Assembly (NCBI GenBank): GCA_003266105.1
Contig: MVAA01000145.1
Coordinates: 1 to 11,595 of the forward strand
DNA: 11,595 nucleotides
Direction of reading: 5' to 3'
Origin: Methanosphaera sp. rholeuAM6
GTDB lineage: Archaea; Methanobacteriota; Methanobacteria; Methanobacteriales; Methanobacteriaceae
The notes beneath the pieces were generated by a model, which was given only the letters and a program-made list of their open reading frames with translations, was not told the origin of the DNA and ran no database searches. Shown here in pieces: positions 6,500 to 11,595 of this stretch. Numbering within the stretch: the first letter of the stretch is position 1; the number at the start of each line of letters is the position of its first letter. The position numbers were made by a program, and so were the translations under genes.

Positions 6500-8338
6500 A
6501 TGAAAATTAGAGTAGCAGATTATATAGCGAAATTTTTAGTAGAAAATGGAATTAACACGGTCTTTACAGTTGTTGGTGGTGGAGCAATGCATCTTAATGA
6601 TGGTTTAGGACATAATCCCGAAATTAAATGTGTGCATAATCATCATGAACAAGCTTGTTCAATAGCTGCAGAAGGATATTATAGGATGTCTAATAAACTT
6701 CCGGCAGTTTGTGTTACAACAGGACCTGGAGGAACTAATGCAATTACTGGTGTACTTGGAGCTTATCTTGATTCAATTCCAATGCTAATTATATCAGGCC
6801 AAGTAAAATATGAAATGACTGTTGATAGTACAGGACTTGATTTACGTCAATTAGGTGATCAAGAATGGGATATTATTTCAACAGTAGATTCCATGACCAA
6901 ATATGCAGAAATGGTTGTGGATGTTAATAAGATAAAGTATTGTCTTGAAAAAGCAATTTACTTAGCAACACATGGCAGACCTGGGCCTTGTTGGGTTGAT
7001 GTTCCATTAGATGTTCAAGGAGCTATAATTGATACTGATGATTTAATTGATTTTAATCCTGATGACTTAAATATTGATTTAGGAAAAGACGTTACAGATG
7101 ACATTTTAGAAACGGTCATAGGAAAAATAAAAACAGCAAAACGTCCTGTAATTTATGCAGGTAGTGCTATAAGAACTAATAATGCATATGAGTCGTTTTT
7201 GAATGTTGTTAATAAATTGCAAATTCCTGTTGTTAATGCTTGGAATGCAACAGATTCTTTAGACTATGAAAATAGGTTATGTGTAGGTTGTGGTGGTTCA
7301 TTTGGTGATAGGCCAGCAAACTTTGCCGTACAAAACAGTGATTTGATATTGTCTTTAGGATGTAGATTAAGTACCAGACAAGTGTCTTTTGCATATGACA
7401 GTTGGGCAAGAGAAGCTTATAAAATTATGGTTGAAATAGATCCTGCAGAAATAGAAAAACCAACAATTGATATTGATATGCCAATACAATCAGATATTAA
7501 AGTATTTTTAGAAAAATTTGACCAATATCTTAAAGAGTACTATGCAGATTTTACATTTAATAATGATGACTGGATAAAACAATGTAATATCTGGAAAGAA
7601 AAATATCCTGTATGTGATAACTCAAAATATGAACAAAAAGAAAAAATAAATGTTTATGCATTATTGGATACTTTATCGGATTGTATGAAAGATGATGATA
7701 AAATAGTTGTAGCCAATGGAGCAGCATGTGCATGTATACATGGATATAAACTCAAGAAGGGGCAACGTTTAGTAGTTAATTCAGGTGTTGCATCCATGGG
7801 TTATGATTTACCTGCAGCAATTGGGGCATGTTTTGGAATTGACAAAAATGATATAATATGTGTATGTGGTGATGGTAGTATCCAAATGAATTTGCAGGAA
7901 CTACAAACAATAATTCACCATAAATTACCGATTAAATTAATTTTAATAAATAATGATGGATACCAGTCAATACGTATTACTCAACGTTCCTTCTTTGAAC
8001 AACCATTTGTTGGTATAGGTTCAGATAGTGGTGACATTAGTTTTCCAAATATGGAAAAAATTGCTAATGCTTTTGGATTTAAATATTGCTCTTGTTCAGA
8101 TATAGATAATTTAAAAGATACTTTAAATGAAACATTGAATACAAAAGAACCTATTATTTGTGAAGTATTTGTTGATACCAAGCAATCATTCGAACCAAAA
8201 TCCGCTTCAAAAAAATTACCTAACGGTAAAATGGTATCAGCACCACTTGAAGATATGAAACCATTCCTTGACAGGGAAGAACTGAAAGAAAATATGTATA
8301 TCGATTTAATAAACGATGAAAAGGATAGTGACTTATGA
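6500..8338 (+). CDS. ThDP-dependent acetolactate synthase-like enzyme (YerE-like)
   Basis: A three-domain thiamine-diphosphate enzyme of 612 residues. In the N-terminal domain Glu50 (NHHEQACSIAAEGYYR) is the cofactor-activating glutamate, with TTGPGGTNAITG (73-84). The middle domain (about 200-345) is the acetolactate-synthase-type domain that can bind FAD. In the C-terminal domain GDGS (457-460) through INN (483-485) is the ThDP/Mg motif. A tail after about 560, containing LPNGKMVSAPLEDMKPFLDR (573-592), extends past ordinary acetolactate synthases. The operon encodes no regulatory subunit or other branched-chain amino acid genes, so valine/isoleucine synthesis is unlikely. In Yersinia, YerE decarboxylates pyruvate and adds the acetyl unit to C4 of CDP-4-keto-3,6-dideoxyglucose. 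The rfbF-rfbG-rfbH context makes such a role probable here. The acyl donor may differ. The stop overlaps the next start by 4 bp (ATGA). Confidence 0.88.
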   Translation: MKIRVADYIAKFLVENGINTVFTVVGGGAMHLNDGLGHNPEIKCVHNHHEQACSIAAEGYYRMSNKLPAVCVTTGPGGTNAITGVLGAYLDSIPMLIISGQVKYEMTVDSTGLDLRQLGDQEWDIISTVDSMTKYAEMVVDVNKIKYCLEKAIYLATHGRPGPCWVDVPLDVQGAIIDTDDLIDFNPDDLNIDLGKDVTDDILETVIGKIKTAKRPVIYAGSAIRTNNAYESFLNVVNKLQIPVVNAWNATDSLDYENRLCVGCGGSFGDRPANFAVQNSDLILSLGCRLSTRQVSFAYDSWAREAYKIMVEIDPAEIEKPTIDIDMPIQSDIKVFLEKFDQYLKEYYADFTFNNDDWIKQCNIWKEKYPVCDNSKYEQKEKINVYALLDTLSDCMKDDDKIVVANGAACACIHGYKLKKGQRLVVNSGVASMGYDLPAAIGACFGIDKNDIICVCGDGSIQMNLQELQTIIHHKLPIKLILINNDGYQSIRITQRSFFEQPFVGIGSDSGDISFPNMEKIANAFGFKYCSCSDIDNLKDTLNETLNTKEPIICEVFVDTKQSFEPKSASKKLPNGKMVSAPLEDMKPFLDREELKENMYIDLINDEKDSDL

Positions 8339-9261
8339 AAATAGTTATTACTGGTGCTACAGGAATGATTGGGTTAGCTTTAATTAACTTATTACATGAT
8401 GAACATGAGATATATGCCATTATTAGGCCATCTAGTTCAAATACAAACCTTTTAAAAGATTTCCAAAATATAAAAATCATTGAATGTAATTTAAATAATT
8501 TAAAAAGTATTTCAAATGAAATAAGTGAAGCGGACATTTTTTTCCATTTGGGGTGGAATGGAACAACAGGAAATATAAATCGTAATGATAATGAATTACA
8601 ATTAAACAACATTCAATACACGTTAGATGCAATTGAATTATCCGAAAGGTTAAATTGTAAATCATTTGTCGGAACAGGTTCTCAAGCAGAATATGGAATT
8701 CAAAACAAAATATTGAACGAAAAAACACCAATTAATCCAATAACTAGTTATGGAATTGCAAAATATGCTGCAGGAAAATTAGGTAAAAATTTATCTGATG
8801 AATTAAATGTTAAATTTTGTTGGGCTAGGATATTAAGTGTATATGGGCCTGGACTAAATAATACTATGATTAATGCTTGTATTGAATCAATACTTAATGA
8901 TAAACCATTTGATACAACACCTGGAGAACAGAAGTGGGATTACTTGTATTCATCAGATTGTGCTAAAGCATTATATAAAATTGCAATAAATGGGATAGAT
9001 GGAGAAACTTATGTTGTTGGTTCTGGAAAAACAAGAACAATAAAAGAGTATATTATAATATTGAAAAATACTATCAATCCAAAATTTAAAGTAAATTTTG
9101 GCAAATTAAACTATTCATCCAATCAAATAATGTATTTGTGTGCAGATATTAGTAAACTAAAAAAAGATACGGGATTTGAAGTTGAAACAACATTTGAAGA
9201 AGGTATTAAAAAAACAATAGAATGGTATAAGAAGTATAGGGGACATGAAAAAATTTATTAA
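8335..9261 (+). CDS. NAD(P)-dependent sugar-nucleotide reductase/epimerase (extended SDR)
   Basis: A 308-residue extended short-chain dehydrogenase that should reduce or epimerise the CDP-sugar. GATGMIG (7-13) is the Rossmann NAD(P) motif. Ser116 in GTGSQAEYG and Tyr139-x3-Lys143 (YGIAK) form the catalytic triad. The later segments WARILSVYGPG and GEQKWDYLYSSDCAKAL are typical of NAD(P)-dependent oxidoreductases in O-antigen-type clusters. The start overlaps the ThDP gene's stop by 4 bp, so the two are tightly coupled. This suggests the SDR acts on the ThDP product, as YerF reduces the side-chain ketone in CDP-yersiniose synthesis. Alternatively it reduces the C4 ketone directly, as in abequose or paratose synthesis. 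The sequence alone does not decide between them. Confidence 0.87.
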   Translation: MKIVITGATGMIGLALINLLHDEHEIYAIIRPSSSNTNLLKDFQNIKIIECNLNNLKSISNEISEADIFFHLGWNGTTGNINRNDNELQLNNIQYTLDAIELSERLNCKSFVGTGSQAEYGIQNKILNEKTPINPITSYGIAKYAAGKLGKNLSDELNVKFCWARILSVYGPGLNNTMINACIESILNDKPFDTTPGEQKWDYLYSSDCAKALYKIAINGIDGETYVVGSGKTRTIKEYIIILKNTINPKFKVNFGKLNYSSNQIMYLCADISKLKKDTGFEVETTFEEGIKKTIEWYKKYRGHEKIY

Positions 9262-9274
9262 ATGGCGATTCATC

Positions 9275-10390
9275 ATGAAATATAAAATTTCTATAATTAT
9301 TCCAACATATAACATTGTAAAAGATAAGGAGGATAAAAATAACTTTTTAAAAACAATTCAATCACTAGAAAAACAAAGTATTGGCTTTGATAATTTAGAA
9401 GTACTTATTGTTGATGATAATTCCAATGAAGCAACCAAAAAATTATTAAAAGAAATTAATCAGGAACATGAAAATATTAAACTCATATTATTAGATGAAA
9501 ACTCGGGTTCTCCTTCTAAACCTCGTATGGTGGGAATTAAAAACGCACAAGCAGATTATATAATGTTTCTCGATCAGGATGATACTTTAACCTCTTATTC
9601 ATGTGAAGTAATGTTGAATGTGATAGATAAAAAGAATGCAGATATTGTATCATCAAATTATATAATTGAAATGGATGAAGAATATGTTGCATTTAATGAA
9701 GCGGAAAAATATAAGGAATTTAATCCAAAACATTCCCTGTTGAAATTTCAAAAACAGTATGCTCCTTGGGCTAGAATTTTTAGAAAAGAAATAATTAATG
9801 ATATAGCTTTTCCTAATGGGATTCTGTTGGAAGACAGTTATCTAAATTTTAAAGCTTTCGTTGAAGCAGGTAAAGTAATTTATTTAAATGATTTTTACTC
9901 TTATAAATATCAGGTTAATTATGAATCAATTACATTAAATTCAAAATGTTCAACAATTTCAAAAGGTTTAAAAGGGATTTATGAAGTTATTTGTATGTTA
10001 AAAAAATATCCTGATAATATTCCATTAGTTATTGATGATTTATTTAGTATGGTACTTCAAACATTGTTGATGTTTAATTTTTCAATAAGAAATAATGTAA
10101 TGTTACTCAAAGAATTTAAAAAATTAGAAGATTTAATTATTAGAGAAAATGAAAATGTCTCAGAGATAATGAAAAAACCGATATGGGCTAAGTTTTTAAA
10201 CTTTTTTATTACTAGAAAATTATTTGTTATAGCAGCATTAATTACTAAAATAATCCAGTTGATAATAGGAAACAAAATTATTAAAAAGCATATCTTTACT
10301 AAACTATTTAGACATGAGTTATATTACGAAGAAAAAAATAATTATGAGAATTATTTGTTTGGTGATAATGATTTAATAGAAGTGGTATAA
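9275..10390 (+). CDS. family 2 glycosyltransferase
   Basis: A GT-A fold transferase of 371 residues that should move a sugar from a nucleotide donor to a growing glycan on the cytoplasmic face of the membrane. KISIIIPTYN (4-13) is the classical GT2 opening. VDDNS (46-50) binds the nucleotide. FLDQDD (98-103) holds the DXD-like metal site. LLEDSY (184-189) carries the probable catalytic acid region, after WARIFR (165-170). A hydrophobic stretch follows near residues 300-330. ATG 9275 is chosen because it gives the normal GT2 N-terminus and has GGCGAT (9264-9269) 5 nt upstream. ATG 9245 would add ten residues and overlap the SDR gene by 17 bp. Donor and acceptor are unknown; the CDP-sugar made upstream is a candidate donor. 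Confidence 0.88.
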   Translation: MKYKISIIIPTYNIVKDKEDKNNFLKTIQSLEKQSIGFDNLEVLIVDDNSNEATKKLLKEINQEHENIKLILLDENSGSPSKPRMVGIKNAQADYIMFLDQDDTLTSYSCEVMLNVIDKKNADIVSSNYIIEMDEEYVAFNEAEKYKEFNPKHSLLKFQKQYAPWARIFRKEIINDIAFPNGILLEDSYLNFKAFVEAGKVIYLNDFYSYKYQVNYESITLNSKCSTISKGLKGIYEVICMLKKYPDNIPLVIDDLFSMVLQTLLMFNFSIRNNVMLLKEFKKLEDLIIRENENVSEIMKKPIWAKFLNFFITRKLFVIAALITKIIQLIIGNKIIKKHIFTKLFRHELYYEEKNNYENYLFGDNDLIEVV

Positions 10391-11412
10391 TGATAGAAAA
10401 TAAATTAGAGCTGGTTTTAGTTACTTATAATCGGGCACCTTATCTTGACAATACATTGAATCAGTTCCTTAATAGTCCTTTCAGGAATTGTAAATTTACG
10501 ATTTTAGATAACTGTTCTCCAGATGATACTCCGGATGTATGTGAAAAGTATTCAAAGTTATTTCCAAATATGACTGTTATTAGAAATCATTTGAATATTG
10601 GGGGAAATGCCAATATTACACAGGGTTTAAGAACTTCAACATCGGATTACACATGGCTTCTAGCTGATGATGACAGTTATGATTTCAGTGATTGTGATGA
10701 TGTTATCGAAGCAGTTTTAAGTGATAAATACGATTTCATACATGTTTCTTCACCTTATCTTCCTTCAAACAAAAAAGAAGGTCAAGAAAAAGATTTGGGT
10801 GAAATTGTTGAAGAATTTAACAGTGATAGGGAGATTCGTGCGGTTGATTTGGTGGATCTTATTGGGGGAACATATTTTATGGATATAGGGTTTATTGCTT
10901 CATATATTTTCAAGACAAGTCTTATTACCTCTGATGACATTATTAATGCATATGCAAATGTTTCAAATTTCTTCCCACAAATGTCTTTAATTTCCAAGAG
11001 CGTGAATGAAAACTTTCTTATATACCGTGCTAAAAGGGATCTGATTATTCAGGGGGATAATCCTGAGAATGATGCGGAACATACATATACTTATACCAAG
11101 TTTTATGATGGATGGTTACAGTCAGGATTGATGATAAAGGATAAAAGGCTAAGAAAAATCTTTTATACTGAGTTGGTCAATCATTCTGTTCCCAGCAGGA
11201 ATTATTTGATTGTACTTCCCGTTGCCATCATGACTGATAAGGCATTAGGTAAAAAAGATATTAGAAACAATGTTATTTCGTTGATTTCTGCATTGTATAA
11301 GCATACTGGTTGGATTAAGGGATTTTTTTTATCCGTCTATTTGCTTTTAGTATATATTGTCCCCAGTTCAATTTATAAAGTACTGTTTAAAAAGTTTTAT
11401 GACAAATCATAA
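10390..11412 (+). CDS. family 2 glycosyltransferase with C-terminal membrane segment
   Basis: A second GT-A transferase of 340 residues. LELVLVTYNRAPYL (6-19) is the GT2 start, LDNCS (39-43) the nucleotide-binding acidic site, HLNIGGNANITQGL (67-80) the usual middle segment, and LADDDS (91-96) the DXD metal site. Residues about 311-328 (FFLSVYLLLVYIVPSSIY) are hydrophobic and probably anchor it to the membrane. Its ATG overlaps the last base of the preceding stop codon, and GTGG just upstream can act as ribosome binding site, so the pair is translationally coupled. Last gene of the cluster, followed by a terminator-like signal. Sugar specificity cannot be read from the sequence. Confidence 0.88.
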   Translation: MIENKLELVLVTYNRAPYLDNTLNQFLNSPFRNCKFTILDNCSPDDTPDVCEKYSKLFPNMTVIRNHLNIGGNANITQGLRTSTSDYTWLLADDDSYDFSDCDDVIEAVLSDKYDFIHVSSPYLPSNKKEGQEKDLGEIVEEFNSDREIRAVDLVDLIGGTYFMDIGFIASYIFKTSLITSDDIINAYANVSNFFPQMSLISKSVNENFLIYRAKRDLIIQGDNPENDAEHTYTYTKFYDGWLQSGLMIKDKRLRKIFYTELVNHSVPSRNYLIVLPVAIMTDKALGKKDIRNNVISLISALYKHTGWIKGFFLSVYLLLVYIVPSSIYKVLFKKFYDKS

Positions 11413-11414
11413 TA

Positions 11415-11445
11415 ATACTTATTTAGTATCACCTTACCTTTTTTT
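11415..11445 (+). terminator. putative transcription terminator of the sugar cluster
   Basis: Two bases after the last stop codon, ATACT (11415-11419) can pair with AGTAT (11425-11429) across a 5-nt loop. A run of seven T follows at 11439-11445. The hairpin is weak, but archaeal termination relies mainly on oligo-U tracts, so the T run is the more meaningful part. Its place right after the final gene supports the call. Confidence 0.45.
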
Positions 11446-11494
11446 CGAAATTGATTAATATTTTTTCTAACATATTTATTCATTAACGAGTTAT

Positions 11495-11595
11495 AATTAT
11501 TCAGTAGGAACCATGAACTCAGTGTTACCGCCAGCTCTGGGACTGCCCACTATACCAATGACTTTTAACATGATTTAACATCCTACTGAATAATT
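11495..11595. repeat. perfect inverted repeat (arms at least 15 bp) enclosing 71 bp
   Basis: AATTATTCAGTAGGA (11495-11509) is repeated in exact inverse as TCCTACTGAATAATT (11581-11595). The inner ends stop matching at once (A against A). The outer right arm runs to the last base of the window, so the repeat may be longer. The enclosed 71 bp are clearly richer in G+C than the surrounding spacer and encode the start of a flavoprotein on the minus strand. It may be an invertible segment, the edge of a mobile element, an inverted duplication, or an assembly fold-back. Confidence 0.85.
11497..11571 (-). pseudogene. N-terminal fragment of a flavodoxin-like/FMN reductase-type protein
   Basis: From ATG 11571 the minus strand reads a short protein whose segment VIGIVGSPRAGGNTEFM (residues 4-20) is the N-terminal beta strand and FMN-phosphate loop (GSPR-x-x-GNT) of NAD(P)H-dependent FMN reductases and archaeal iron-sulfur flavoproteins. 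Such proteins are normally about 180-250 residues. This one stops after 24, with the TAA (11497-11499) inside the left arm of the inverted repeat, and similarity is lost exactly at the arm. AGGA (11581-11584), in the right arm and 9 nt above the ATG, could be its ribosome binding site. So it is the intact start of a gene cut off by the repeat: a remnant, one half of a rearranged gene, or an artefact. Confidence 0.55.

Noticed and set aside
6500..8338. Plain acetolactate synthase for branched-chain amino acids
   Set aside because: No small subunit or ilv/leu genes accompany it, it has an extra C-terminal tail, and it is translationally coupled to sugar-nucleotide genes.
8220..8731. Overlapping minus-strand open frames of 84-130 codons
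   Set aside because: They lie antisense to the clear ThDP and SDR genes, have biased compositions and show no motifs; they are by-products of AT-rich coding sequence.
11513..11578. Plus-strand 21-codon frame between the inverted repeats
   Set aside because: The opposite strand carries the recognisable FMN-loop sequence; this frame is its antisense shadow.

Overview
The window is very AT-rich and tightly packed with genes. Most of it is one co-directional (+) surface-polysaccharide cluster, about 1453..11412. The low GC, the start-proximal GGTGA/GTGAT-type ribosome binding sites, the oligo-T tract behind the last gene and the long AT-only spacers all fit a methanogenic archaeon of the Methanobacteriales (Methanobrevibacter/Methanosphaera-like). 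This placement is an inference; no phylogenetic marker is present and a low-GC bacterium such as a clostridium cannot be excluded.

Layout. (1) 1..263: AT-rich, no gene seen, one small hairpin. (2) 264..1129, minus strand: an FkbM-type SAM-dependent methyltransferase broken by a one-base frameshift in a short homopolymer, with its 5' end also degraded. (3) 1130..1452: AT-rich divergent spacer carrying the cluster's upstream signals. (4) 1453..9261: seven genes for a CDP-activated deoxysugar: rfbF (glucose-1-phosphate cytidylyltransferase), rfbG (CDP-glucose 4,6-dehydratase), rfbH (PLP/[2Fe-2S] C3-dehydratase), an HpcH/HpaI-family aldolase, a PfkB/KdgK-type sugar-acid kinase, a ThDP-dependent acetolactate-synthase-like enzyme, and an extended SDR. 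(5) 9275..11412: two family-2 glycosyltransferases, the second with a C-terminal hydrophobic segment. (6) 11413..11595: a hairpin/T-tract terminator, then a 71-bp segment between perfect 15-bp inverted repeats that contains, on the minus strand, the first ~20 codons of a flavodoxin-like/FMN-reductase protein.

How the genes work together. RfbF, RfbG and RfbH convert glucose-1-phosphate to a CDP-4-keto-3,6-dideoxyhexose. In Yersinia, the ThDP enzyme YerE then adds a two-carbon unit from pyruvate to C4 and the reductase YerF finishes CDP-yersiniose. The ThDP enzyme and SDR here sit in the equivalent positions, so the cluster probably makes a branched-chain 3,6-dideoxyhexose and transfers it with the two glycosyltransferases. 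The unusual part is the aldolase and KDG-kinase-like pair between rfbH and the ThDP gene, coupled translationally to it. It may make or break down the 2-oxo acid used as carbon donor, so the branch may not be the simple two-carbon yersiniose one. No RfbH reductase (E3/DdhD/AscD) is encoded in the window.
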